Positions 50,657-60,622 of a DNA stretch of 64,000 bases are shown piece by piece. This DNA is from NAT127 sp034717695 (lineage in GTDB: Bacteria; Pseudomonadota; Gammaproteobacteria; Pseudomonadales; Porticoccaceae). Where the stretch lies: assembly GCA_034717695.1 (NCBI GenBank), contig JAYELS010000070.1, forward strand, positions 1 to 64,000, given 5' to 3'. Every line of letters begins with the position of its first letter. The stretch's first letter is position 1. The translations under genes and the position numbers were made by a program. The notes beneath the pieces are model-generated. The model saw only the letters and a program-made list of their open reading frames with translations, made no database searches and was not told the origin of the DNA.

Positions 50657-53600
50657 ATGGCGTTTCTCTCCGAAGCCCAACTGGAATCCGTCCTGCTGGA
50701 GCAACTGGCCGGGCTGGGTTTTACCTGCACATCGGATGACATCATCGGCCCGGATGGCAAGCAACCGGAACGGGATGCCTATGATGAGGTGGTGCTGAAG
50801 GCCCGTCTGTCTTCAGCGGTGGCTCGCCTGAACCCATCACTGCCCAGTGAGGCCCAGGCAGACGCCATACGAGGCCTGACCCAGTCCGAACTGCCCGTGT
50901 TGCTGGAGGAGAACCGGCGGATTCACAGGCTTCTGACTGACGGTGCGGATGTGGAGTATTTTTCACAAGGTCAGGGCACCGACGGCGTCCTCACCGCCGG
51001 CAATGTGCGGTTCATCGACTTCGACATCCCGGCCAACAATGACTGGTTGGCCGTTCAGCAGTTCACCGTGGTATCAGGTCAGGTCAAGCGTCGGCCGGAC
51101 GTGGTACTGTTCGTCAACGGGCTGCCGCTGGCGGTGATCGAGCTCAAAGCCCCCGGCGGCGAAAACGCCACCCTGGCCGGTGCGTTCAATCAACTGCAGA
51201 CCTACAAGCAACAGATCCCGGCGTTGTTTCGCAGCAATGCTCTGCTGGTGACCTCCGACGGCTTGCTGGCGCGAGTGGGCTCCCTGTCGGCGGATCAGGA
51301 GCGCTTCATGCCCTGGCGCACCACTGATGGCTCGCGGATCGAGCCCAAGGGCACGCCCGAGTTGGCGATCCTGGTGGAGGGGGTATTGGAGCCCGGTCGA
51401 TTGCTTGAGCTGCTGCGTCACTTCACGGTATTTGCCGAGCGCAGCGACGGCCTGGTGAAAATCATCGCCGGGTATCACCAATTCCACGGGGTGCGCAAGG
51501 CCGTGGCCTCGACCTTGCGGGCCAGCCATGTGGAGCGGAAGGAGCGAGTCTCCGAGGACCCCGCTGAATTCGGGTTGCCAAGCGTCGACAACCAGCCCCC
51601 GGGGGACCGCAAGGCCGGGGTGATCTGGCACACCCAGGGCTCGGGCAAGAGTTTGCTGATGGTGTTTTACGCGGGACTGCTCATTCAGCATCGGGCCATG
51701 GCTAACCCAACCCTGGTGGTGCTGACCGACCGCAACGACCTGGATGACCAACTGTTCACCACCTTCGCCATGTGCAAGGATCTGATCCGCCAGACACCCA
51801 TACAGGCGAAGGACCGGGAGCACCTGCGCACCTTGCTCAACCGCGCTTCCGGCGGGGTGATCTTTACCACCTTGCAGAAGTTTTCCCCGGCGACGGACGA
51901 GACCGATTTCCCGACGCTGACGGATCGCTCAAATGTCGTGGTGATTGCCGACGAGGCACACCGCAGTCAGTATGGCTTCAAGGCCAAGGTTGCCGGAAAG
52001 ACCGGCGAGATCGCCTACGGCTTTGCCAAGTACCTCCGGGATGCCTTGCCCAATGCCTCGTTCATCGGCTTCACCGGCACTCCCATCGAGGCGGCGGACG
52101 TCAACACGCCAGCAGTGTTCGGCCACTACATCGACATCTACGATATCAGCCGCGCGGTGGAGGACGGCGCCACGGTGCCGATCTACTACGAATCCCGGTT
52201 GGCGCGCATTGAGCTGGACGAGGACGAGAAGCCCCGCATCGACGCCGAGATCGAGGCACTGCTGGAGGACGAGGACGAGCCCAGCGCCGAGCGCACCAAG
52301 CAGAAGTGGAGCACGGTGGAGGCTCTGGTGGGCAGCGACAAGCGCCTGGCGCTGGTGGCGGCCGATCTGGTACAGCACTTCGACGACCGGGTGGCGGCGC
52401 TCAACGGCAAGGCGATGATGGTGTGCATGAGCCGCCGGATTTGCATTGCCCTCTATGATGAAATCGTCAGGCTTCGCCCGGACTGGCACAGCGAGGACGA
52501 CAACGCCGGGAGCATCAAGATTGTCATGACCGGTGCCGCATCCGATCCGGTTGAGTGGCAACAGCACATTGGCAACAAAGCCCGTCGCGACCTGCTGGCA
52601 AAGCGCGCCCGCGACCCGGACGATCCCTTGAAGCTGGTGATCGTCCGTGACATGTGGCTGACGGGCTTTGACGCCCCCTGTATGCATACCATGTACATCG
52701 ACAAACCCATGCGCGGCCATGGCCTGATGCAGGCCATTGCCCGGGTCAATCGCGTGTTCCGCGACAAACCCGCCGGCTTGATCGTGGATTACATTGGTAT
52801 TGCCCAGAACCTGAAATCCGCCCTGGCCCAGTACTCCAAGCCGGATCAGGACAAGACGGGCATCGATGAATCCGAAGCCGTGGCCGTATTGCTGGAGAAG
52901 TACGAAATCGTCCGCGACATGTTTCACGGATTCGACTACCGCACCGCGCTTGCAGGTACCCCCGGCGAGCGTCTGGCCATGATGGCCGGTGCCATCGAGT
53001 GGATTCTCGATCAACAGCAACAGTGGGCGGCGGCGGAGAGCACTCCGGAAGGGAAGAAGCAGGCGTTGCGGCGCTTTCCCGACTGCGTACTGGCCCTTTC
53101 GAAGGCTTTCGCGCTGGCGGCAAGTTCCGATGAGGCGCGAGGCATCCGCGAGGAAGTCGGCTTCTTCCAGGCGATTCGGGCCGCGCTGGTGAAGACATCG
53201 GCGGGCTCGGGCGTACCCCGGCAGGATCGGGAGCTGGCGATTCAGCAGATCGTCAGCCGTGCCGTGGTGTCCACCGAGATTGTCGATATCCTGGCCGCCG
53301 CCGGGATTCAGACCCCCGATATATCCATTCTGTCGGACGAGTTCCTGTTTGAAGTCCAGCAGATGGAGAAAAAGAACCTTGGCCTCGAAGCGCTGCGCAA
53401 GCTGCTCAACGACAGCATCCGCTCCCGCACTCGCACCAACGTGGTGGAGGCCCGCGCCTTCAGCGAAAGGCTGGAGGATGCCATTGCCCGCTATCACGCC
53501 AACGCCATCACCACGGCGGAGGTTTTGCAGGAACTGATCAAGCTGGCCCAGGACATCCGCGCCGCCCGCTGCCGGGGGGAGGAGCAGGGGCTTTCAGAGG

Positions 53601-53875
53601 AGGAAATCGCCTTCTACGATGCCCTGGCGGAAAATGAATCGGCGCTGCAAGTCATGGGTGACGACAAGCTTCGCGTTATTGCCCACGAGCTGCTGGTGAG
53701 TTTGCGCGACAACGCGTCGGTCGATTGGGCGCACCGGGAATCGGCTCGCGCCCGGATGCGGGTGCTGGTCAAGCGTATCCTGCGCAAGTATGGCTACCCG
53801 CCCGACCTGCAGGATGCGGCGGTGCAGACGGTACTGCAGCAGGCTGAAGCGCTGTCGCACGCCTGGAGCATATAG
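50657..53875 (+). CDS. hsdR: Type I restriction endonuclease subunit, HsdR
   Basis: The 1072-residue motor/nuclease subunit translocates DNA and cuts away from the target. The N-terminal nuclease carries PD-(D/E)xK in RRPDVVLFVNGLPLAVIELK (Asp148, Glu162, Lys164). The SF2 helicase part shows Walker A TQGSGKS near 327, DEAH (ADEAHRSQ) near 431, and TGTPIEA; the C-terminal helical region binds HsdM. ATG 50657 has AAGGA six bases upstream; a GTG just before it is less likely. It is the last active gene of the operon and closes with a broken Xre gene. Confidence 0.96.
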   Translation: MAFLSEAQLESVLLEQLAGLGFTCTSDDIIGPDGKQPERDAYDEVVLKARLSSAVARLNPSLPSEAQADAIRGLTQSELPVLLEENRRIHRLLTDGADVEYFSQGQGTDGVLTAGNVRFIDFDIPANNDWLAVQQFTVVSGQVKRRPDVVLFVNGLPLAVIELKAPGGENATLAGAFNQLQTYKQQIPALFRSNALLVTSDGLLARVGSLSADQERFMPWRTTDGSRIEPKGTPELAILVEGVLEPGRLLELLRHFTVFAERSDGLVKIIAGYHQFHGVRKAVASTLRASHVERKERVSEDPAEFGLPSVDNQPPGDRKAGVIWHTQGSGKSLLMVFYAGLLIQHRAMANPTLVVLTDRNDLDDQLFTTFAMCKDLIRQTPIQAKDREHLRTLLNRASGGVIFTTLQKFSPATDETDFPTLTDRSNVVVIADEAHRSQYGFKAKVAGKTGEIAYGFAKYLRDALPNASFIGFTGTPIEAADVNTPAVFGHYIDIYDISRAVEDGATVPIYYESRLARIELDEDEKPRIDAEIEALLEDEDEPSAERTKQKWSTVEALVGSDKRLALVAADLVQHFDDRVAALNGKAMMVCMSRRICIALYDEIVRLRPDWHSEDDNAGSIKIVMTGAASDPVEWQQHIGNKARRDLLAKRARDPDDPLKLVIVRDMWLTGFDAPCMHTMYIDKPMRGHGLMQAIARVNRVFRDKPAGLIVDYIGIAQNLKSALAQYSKPDQDKTGIDESEAVAVLLEKYEIVRDMFHGFDYRTALAGTPGERLAMMAGAIEWILDQQQQWAAAESTPEGKKQALRRFPDCVLALSKAFALAASSDEARGIREEVGFFQAIRAALVKTSAGSGVPRQDRELAIQQIVSRAVVSTEIVDILAAAGIQTPDISILSDEFLFEVQQMEKKNLGLEALRKLLNDSIRSRTRTNVVEARAFSERLEDAIARYHANAITTAEVLQELIKLAQDIRAARCRGEEQGLSEEEIAFYDALAENESALQVMGDDKLRVIAHELLVSLRDNASVDWAHRESARARMRVLVKRILRKYGYPPDLQDAAVQTVLQQAEALSHAWSI

Positions 53876-53900
53876 GCTGACACCCTAGCTAGGTGGAACG

Positions 53901-54136
53901 CTAGAAGGTCTGATGGGTCAGCAAGGTTGGTACGTCAACATCCAGGGCGCCCGCCAGCGCTTCCAGGGAACCGAGGGTGACATTTCGTTCCCCCGCTCCA
54001 CCGCTCCACCGCTCCACCGCTCCCACATAGGTTCTATGCAGGCCGCATTTGTCGGCCAATTCCTCCTGTGGTAGATCAAGTTCTTTCCTAGGCCGCCGGA
54101 TGTTGGCAGACAGGACGGCTGTATCTTCGCTGCCAT
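53901..54136 (-). pseudogene. Frameshifted Xre-family helix-turn-helix gene
   Basis: On the minus strand a frame from about 54119 to the stop at 53901 encodes SANIRRPRKELDLPQEELA, then DKCGLHRTYVGAVERW, and later ERNVTLGSLEALAGALDVDV, a typical Xre domain of about 65 residues. There is no ATG, GTG or TTG in this frame upstream; the only good ATG (54136) is in another frame, so one base has been lost or gained near 54120. A three-copy 8-bp repeat also inserts about five residues (WSGGA) after the recognition helix, where family members read VERGERN. It may have been an R-M controller or antitoxin. Confidence 0.65.
53989..54020 (-). repeat. 8-bp tandem repeat inside the Xre gene
   Basis: On the plus strand the unit TCCACCGC is repeated three times exactly (53997-54020), with a fourth copy carrying one mismatch at 53989-53996. 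Eight is not a multiple of three, so each unit gained or lost would shift the frame of the Xre gene. Confidence 0.8.
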
Positions 54137-54215
54137 TGGCGCTCCCCGCGAACCCTGCCCCAGCGACGACCGCTTCCGTATACTAGCGGTCATCCTGAAC
54201 CGGACTGCCTTGCCC

Positions 54216-57200
54216 ATGCCATTGCCCCGCCAGTTGCTTGCTTCCCTGTTGCTTGTGTCCTGCCTGCTGGCCGGCGCGGGTTTCGCCGCCGAGGGGCTCG
54301 ACGCCGCGAGTCTCCAGAGGCAGATCGCCGCCCTCGCCGAGCGCCAGTTACCGGAGGCGGAGCAGAAAATCGCCCGGGAGGCGCTGGAGACCGCCCTGGG
54401 GCACGCCCGGGAGGCCGAGGCCATCGCGACCCGGAGGAAGGCCCTCGACCAGCGCCTCAAGGAGGCTCCCGCGCGCATCAGCGCCGCCCAGCGGGAACTG
54501 GCCACCCTCAAAAAAGCCGCCCCCGTGGATATCGCCAGTCGTCACGGACAAACCGATCTCCCCACCCTCGAAAAACTGTTCGAGGAGCGCAGCGACCAGC
54601 TCGCCCGCTGGCAACAGGCGCTCACGGAGGCAAACGCCCTGCTGATCAACGCCCAGACCCGCCCGGAGCGCGCCCAGGGGGAGATCAGCGCCAGCCAGAC
54701 CCGCCTCGCCGCCATTGCCAGGCTGCTGGGGGACGACAAGGCCCTCGGCGCCGAGCAGCGCGACGCCCTGCGGGCGGAGGACATCGCCCTCAAGGCCCGG
54801 ATGCAGTTGCTGCGGGAGGAGCTGGCCGGCAACAATCAGCTCCAGGAGCTCGCCCAGGCCGAGCGCAATCTGTTGACGGAGCAGATCGCCCGCCTCGACG
54901 TCGAGATCCAGGGGCTGCAAACCCTGATCAACGAGCAGCGCCGCGCCCGCTCGGAGCGGATCATCGCCGAGCTGTGGCGGGAGGCGGGGGCGGAGAACGC
55001 CAATTCCCTCCTCGCCCGCCAGAATGCCCTGAATATCAAACTCTCGAACGCCCTGCTCAGCGCCACCGACCGCATGAACAGCCTTACCCAGCGCAACCTC
55101 GCGGTGGGCCAGCAGCTGGAGAGCCTGCGCCAGGCGGAGCAGTCCCTGGATGAACTGATCGAGGTGCTCCAGGGCAGCCTGCTGCTCGCCCGTATCCTCC
55201 AGGAGCAGCGCAACACCCTGCCCCGGGTGGAATTCGACGCCAGCCTCGCCGACCAGATCGCCGATATCCGCCTCGACCAGTTCGAGCTTGGCCAGCAGCG
55301 GGAGGCCATCGCCAATCCCGCCGCCTTTGTCGAAGCGCTGCTGGCCGCGGAGCCAAAGGAAGTGCCGAGCGACGAGCTGCGGGCGGCGCTGACGGAGGTG
55401 GTGACCGCCCGGGCCGAGCTGATCGAGCGGGTCAACAAGGAACTCGGCGCCCTGCTCAATGAATCCATTACCCTGCAATTGAACCAGAAGGAGCTGCAAT
55501 CCACCGCCAGCGCCCTGCGCGCCAAGCTGGACGAGCAGCTGTTCTGGATTCCCAGCAACAAACCCCTGGATGGCCAATGGCTGTTCAAGCTGCCGGTGGA
55601 ACTGCTCCAGCAAGTGGTGGCGATGCCCTGGGGCGCCTTTGCCACCGAGCTGTGGGATGGGCTCAGATCCAGGCCCCTGGTGTTCCTGCCCCTGCTGGTG
55701 CTGATCCCCGTGCTGCTGTGGCGGCGCGGCTGGTTGGCGGGCCAGCTCGAATTGTTGCAGCGCAACATCGGCTTCGTGCGCCACGACCGCCAGTGGTACA
55801 CGCCCCTCGCCATGGCCATCACCCTGCTGCAGTGCCTGCCGTTTTCCCTCTTCCTGGCCCTGTGCGGCTATGCCCTCACCCTGGATGCCCGGGGCGGCAA
55901 TGTCTTTCTCGGCGCGGCGCTGCTCGACATGGCGCTGGTGTGGCTGGTGTTCCACTGCCTCTATCGCCTGCTGGGCCACGGCGGCGTGGCGGAGGTGCAT
56001 TTCCGCTGGACCCGGAGCAGAACCCGTTATCTGCGCCGATTGATGCTCTATCTCGGCACCGTGCTGCTGCCGATGAGCGCGGTGGTCACCATCGGCAAGT
56101 ACCATCCGGGCGCCCTCGGGGGCGACGTGCTCGGGGCAACCATCATGCTGGTGGCCTCGGCGCTGCTCGTCTGGCTGCTGCCCAGGCTGTTCTGGTATCG
56201 GGCCACCGAGGATCGGCTCTCGGCCTTTCGCTGGCTGGTCGGCATCGCCGCCGGCGCCTTCCCCCTGGGGCTCATCGTCGGCGTGGTGATGGGCTACTAC
56301 TACACGGCGCTGAAGCTCGCCGGGTTGATGATCACCAGCCTCTACCTGTTGATTCTGTGGCGGCTGGTGGAGGCGATGGTGGTGCGCGGCCTCGCCCTCG
56401 CCGCCCAGCGCATCGCCTACCAACGGATCCTCAAGCGCCAGGAGGGCGAGGTGCGGGAAGGGGTGGAAGGGCTCGAGGTGGTGGAGGAGCCGGTGCTCAA
56501 CATCGAGCAGATCAACCAGCAGTCGCTGCGCCTGGCGCGCCTCGCCCTCGCCGGCCTCTTCCTGGTGCTGCTCTACTGGGTGTGGGCGGACCTTTTCACC
56601 CTGTTCGCCTACCTCGACCGCATCACCCTCTACGAGTACAGCAGCGGCAGCGGCGACACCCAGACCCTGGTGCCCATCAGCCTCCGGGACCTGCTCGGCG
56701 CCCTCGCCATCGTGGCGGTATCGCTGATGCTGGCCCGCAACATTCCCGGCCTGCTCGAAGTCACCGTGCTGTCCCGCATGAAACTCGCCCAGGGCAGCGC
56801 CTACGCCACCACCACGCTGCTGTCGTACATCATTTTCAGTATCGGCTTTGTCGCCACCCTCGGCGCCCTCGGGGTGAGCTGGGACAAACTGCAATGGCTG
56901 GTGGCGGCGCTGAGCGTCGGCCTCGGCTTTGGGCTACAGGAGATTTTCGCCAACTTCATCTCGGGCCTCATCATCCTCTTCGAGCGCCCGGCCCGCATCG
57001 GCGACGTGGTGACCATCGGCAACCTGTCCGGCACCGTGAGCCGCATCCGCATCCGCGCCACCACCATCACCGATTTCGACCGCAAGGAAATCATCGTCCC
57101 CAACAAGGTGTTCGTCACCGACCAGCTGATCAACTGGTCGCTGACGGACACCGTCACCCGGGTCATCGTGCGGGTCGGGGTGGCCTATGGGTCGGATCTC

Positions 57201-57539
57201 GACAAGGTCCGGGAGCTGCTGATGCGCATCGCCGACGAGAACCCCCGGGTACTCAAGGACCCGCCCCCCATGGTGTACTTCCTCAGCTTCGGGGCCAGCA
57301 CCCTCGACCACGAACTGCGGGTCCATGTGCGGGAACTGATGGACCGCAATCCGGCCATCGACGAGATCAACCGGCGCATCGACCAGCTGTTCCGCGAGCA
57401 CGATATCCAGATCGCCTTCAACCAAGTGGATGTCCATATCCGCGGCGTCGACAGCCCCCGCTGGCAATCCCTGATGCCCGCCCCCTCGCAAGACCGCGAG
57501 GCGGATCCGGGAAGCGGCGGGAATGGCCCCAAGGGCTGA
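54216..57539 (+). CDS. MscK/KefA-type mechanosensitive channel
   Basis: The 1107-residue inner-membrane protein resembles MscK. It has a signal peptide (RQLLASLLLVSCLLAGAGFAAE), then about 450 residues of periplasmic coiled-coil helices, rich in Gln, Glu, Leu and Ala. Several membrane spans follow, ending in the MscS core (YATTTLLSYIIFSIGFVATL pore region, GLGFGLQEIFANFISGLIIL TM3, then the beta domain RIGDVVTIGNLSGTVSRIRIRATTI and FDRKEIIVPN). It releases ions under hypo-osmotic stress. ATG 54216 puts the signal sequence at the N-terminus; a TTG two codons upstream is possible. It lies just beyond the hsd island. Confidence 0.92.
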   Translation: MPLPRQLLASLLLVSCLLAGAGFAAEGLDAASLQRQIAALAERQLPEAEQKIAREALETALGHAREAEAIATRRKALDQRLKEAPARISAAQRELATLKKAAPVDIASRHGQTDLPTLEKLFEERSDQLARWQQALTEANALLINAQTRPERAQGEISASQTRLAAIARLLGDDKALGAEQRDALRAEDIALKARMQLLREELAGNNQLQELAQAERNLLTEQIARLDVEIQGLQTLINEQRRARSERIIAELWREAGAENANSLLARQNALNIKLSNALLSATDRMNSLTQRNLAVGQQLESLRQAEQSLDELIEVLQGSLLLARILQEQRNTLPRVEFDASLADQIADIRLDQFELGQQREAIANPAAFVEALLAAEPKEVPSDELRAALTEVVTARAELIERVNKELGALLNESITLQLNQKELQSTASALRAKLDEQLFWIPSNKPLDGQWLFKLPVELLQQVVAMPWGAFATELWDGLRSRPLVFLPLLVLIPVLLWRRGWLAGQLELLQRNIGFVRHDRQWYTPLAMAITLLQCLPFSLFLALCGYALTLDARGGNVFLGAALLDMALVWLVFHCLYRLLGHGGVAEVHFRWTRSRTRYLRRLMLYLGTVLLPMSAVVTIGKYHPGALGGDVLGATIMLVASALLVWLLPRLFWYRATEDRLSAFRWLVGIAAGAFPLGLIVGVVMGYYYTALKLAGLMITSLYLLILWRLVEAMVVRGLALAAQRIAYQRILKRQEGEVREGVEGLEVVEEPVLNIEQINQQSLRLARLALAGLFLVLLYWVWADLFTLFAYLDRITLYEYSSGSGDTQTLVPISLRDLLGALAIVAVSLMLARNIPGLLEVTVLSRMKLAQGSAYATTTLLSYIIFSIGFVATLGALGVSWDKLQWLVAALSVGLGFGLQEIFANFISGLIILFERPARIGDVVTIGNLSGTVSRIRIRATTITDFDRKEIIVPNKVFVTDQLINWSLTDTVTRVIVRVGVAYGSDLDKVRELLMRIADENPRVLKDPPPMVYFLSFGASTLDHELRVHVRELMDRNPAIDEINRRIDQLFREHDIQIAFNQVDVHIRGVDSPRWQSLMPAPSQDREADPGSGGNGPKG

Positions 57540-57578
57540 AGGCCAGCGGCGCCGAAGCCGAGAGGGGCCTGACATGGG

Positions 57579-57608
57579 CGGGGCCGCCACCCGAGGGTAG
57601 CGGCCCCG
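57579..57608. terminator. Hairpin between mscK-like gene and the secreted protein gene
   Basis: A perfect 9-bp stem CGGGGCCGC / GCGGCCCCG encloses a small inner CCC-GA-GGG hairpin. It lies between convergent genes; no T run is present. Confidence 0.45.
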
Positions 57609-57622
57609 TCGGTACGGCGGGA

Positions 57623-58000
57623 TTATTCGCTCTTGAGGTAGATGCGCAGCGGCAGTTGCTCGTTCTTGCCGAGGTAGAGCACCAGCCCGTAGTAATCCCG
57701 CTCGTAATCGGCCACCCATTCGTGACGGATGCTGAGGGGCGTCTCGGTCTTGTCCGGCTGCTGGGCGGTGACCACGATTTCCTGAATATCGCTCCCCTCC
57801 GCCATGGATTCCCGGGGAATCTCGATGGTGATGCGCTGGCCGCCGTCGTCCGGCAACTCCTCCACACTCTTGATCCGGGCGCCGACGGCGCTCTCGGTGG
57901 CGCCCTCGGTGGGGGCGATCCATTCGGTTTGCAGCTCGGCGGCCAACAGCGGCGGCGCCAGCAGGGACAGAAGGCCGAGGGCGCTCAGTAATTTTTTCAT
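57623..58000 (-). CDS. Secreted protein of unknown function
   Basis: The 125-residue protein has a signal peptide (MKKLLSALGLLSLLAPPLLA, cut near Ala21). The mature part is acidic and likely all-beta (QRITIEIPRES, DIQEIVVTAQQPDKTETPLSI, LVLYLGKNEQLPLRIYLKS). I recognise no family. It is convergent with the mechanosensitive channel gene and lies 88 nt downstream of the LLM oxidoreductase gene on the same strand; no functional link is visible. Confidence 0.75.
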   Translation of the reverse strand: MKKLLSALGLLSLLAPPLLAAELQTEWIAPTEGATESAVGARIKSVEELPDDGGQRITIEIPRESMAEGSDIQEIVVTAQQPDKTETPLSIRHEWVADYERDYYGLVLYLGKNEQLPLRIYLKSE

Positions 58001-58088
58001 GGGGAATCTCCGGTGGGTGCGATTGCCGTGAGTCTAGTCCCCGGGGGCGACCGCCGGCAACCGCCCCGGGTAGCGCCCTTGATCCCGG

Positions 58089-59066
<978 letters not shown>

Positions 59067-59419
59067 GGATAGGATCCCGGCGGGTGACAACGGCCCCCAT
59101 GGTACCAAGCTGGCCCCGCCACCACCCGCGCCGCTGATCAATTTTGCGACAGCCGCGCCAAACCCCGGGGCCACTGGCCCCAGGGCACGAATGTACCGGT
59201 CGCCCACACCCCCGCCACAGAGTTATCCACAGAAACTGTGGACAAGACCCGCGCCGATCCTGACGCCCACCCTTGCCTGCGACGGGCGCCTCAAGCAGGG
59301 CCAAATGCCGGCGCGAGCGAACGGCGAGTTTTGCCGTCCAGGCGGCGCGCAGGTGCCCCCGTCAGGCTACAATTGCGCGTACACTTGAGCCCTCCCCGCA
59401 ATACCTCGGAAGCCCCATC
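59067..59419. other. Divergent LLM/pilU intergenic region with paired DnaA-type boxes
   Basis: This 353-bp region holds promoters for both flanking genes; TACAAT near 59370 is a plausible -10 for the pilus ATPase gene. Its most distinct element is a pair of inverted DnaA-box sequences at 59223-59245. No gene is visible. Confidence 0.6.
59223..59245. promoter_or_regulatory. Inverted pair of DnaA boxes
   Basis: TTATCCACA (59223-59231), the exact DnaA consensus, faces TGTGGACAA (59237-59245), one mismatch from it on the other strand. Five bases separate them, and the two arms can form a 10-bp stem with one mismatch. Confidence 0.55.
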
Positions 59420-60604
59420 ATGACCGACACAACCGACCAAGCCCGGGAACTGGAAATCGGCCCCTACCTGACCCTCATGGTCGAAAAGCAGGGGTCGGAT
59501 ATCTTCTTCCACACCGGCGCCAAGCCCACCCTCAAGGGGCCCTTCGGCTTTCTCGCCGTGGGCCCGAAACTGGAGCCCGGCGACACCGTCAACCTCCTGC
59601 AATCGATGCTGCCGGAAGCCAAGATGGCCGAATTCGAGGCCACCGGCGAAGTGGACTTTTCGTTCTCCATCGGCGCCCTCGGGCGCTTTCGCGGCAACGG
59701 CTTTCGTCAGCGGGGCAGCGTCTCCATCGTGATGCGCTACGTCAACAGCGAGATCCCCACCATCGAGCAACTCGGCTTGCCGGAAATCCTCAAGTCCCTG
59801 GTGGAGCAGAAAAACGGCATGGTGGTGGTCTCCGGCGCCACCGGCTCCGGCAAATCCACCACCTTGGCGGCCATGATCGACCACCGCAACAGCAACCAGC
59901 CGGGCCACATCATCACCCTCGAGGACCCCATCGAGTATCTCCACACCCACAAGAAGTCCCTGGTGGCCCAGCGGGAGATCGGCACCGACACCCTCAGCTT
60001 CGAAAGCGGCATGCGCGCCGCCATGCGCGAGGCCCCCAACGTCATTCTCATGGGGGAAATCCGCGATTTCGTCACCATGGAATACGCCATGCGCTTCGCC
60101 AACACCGGCCACCTGTGCCTGTCCACCATCCACGCCAACAACGCGGTGTCATCCCTCGAGCGGATGCTGAGCTTCTTCGACGCCGACACCCAGGAGCAGG
60201 AAGCCAAGCGCCTCTCCCAGAACCTCAAGGCCATCATCTGCCAGCGCCTGGTGCCCAAGATCGGCGGCGGCAAGACGGCAGTGCTGGAAATCATGGTGAA
60301 CACCACCCGCATCGGCGAACTGATCGCCAAGCGCGATTACGAGGGCGTGAAGGAATCCATCGCCCAGGGCAAGAACTACGGCATGCAGACCTTCGACCAG
60401 GCCCTGTGCGACCTCTACGACAGCGGCACCATCGACGAGCGCTCGGCGGTGGAGAACGCCAACTCCAAGACCCAGGTGATGCAGCACATCAAGTTCCACT
60501 CCGGCGGCGACAAAAAGCCCGGCACATCCAGCTTCGGCCTCGAACTGGAGGAGATCAGCGACGCCCGGCAGGACAAGCCCTTCGACATCAGCAAGCAGTT
60601 CTGA
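59420..60604 (+). CDS. Type IV pilus retraction ATPase of the PilT/PilU family
   Basis: The 394-residue hexameric ATPase has an N-terminal PAS-like region (KQGSDIFFHTGAKPTLKG), Walker A GATGSGKST near residue 142, the Asp box (EDPIEYLHTHKKSLVAQREIG), Walker B ILMGEIRD and the His box LSTIHANN. The length and sequence (GHLCLSTIHANN) fit PilU better than PilT, but the stretch after GEIRD is FVTM where PilT and PilU usually carry RETM. It powers pilus retraction. No pilT lies next to it, which is unusual, as the two are generally adjacent. ATG 59420 is chosen over upstream frame extensions. Confidence 0.9.
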   Translation: MTDTTDQARELEIGPYLTLMVEKQGSDIFFHTGAKPTLKGPFGFLAVGPKLEPGDTVNLLQSMLPEAKMAEFEATGEVDFSFSIGALGRFRGNGFRQRGSVSIVMRYVNSEIPTIEQLGLPEILKSLVEQKNGMVVVSGATGSGKSTTLAAMIDHRNSNQPGHIITLEDPIEYLHTHKKSLVAQREIGTDTLSFESGMRAAMREAPNVILMGEIRDFVTMEYAMRFANTGHLCLSTIHANNAVSSLERMLSFFDADTQEQEAKRLSQNLKAIICQRLVPKIGGGKTAVLEIMVNTTRIGELIAKRDYEGVKESIAQGKNYGMQTFDQALCDLYDSGTIDERSAVENANSKTQVMQHIKFHSGGDKKPGTSSFGLELEEISDARQDKPFDISKQF

Positions 60605-60622
60605 AGGGCTGTTCACCCCGGA

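Noticed and set aside
53918..54511. A 197-codon minus-strand frame overlapping the broken Xre gene and mscK start
   Set aside because: It is the wrong frame across the Xre domain and antisense to the mscK signal peptide; no similarity in its own frame.
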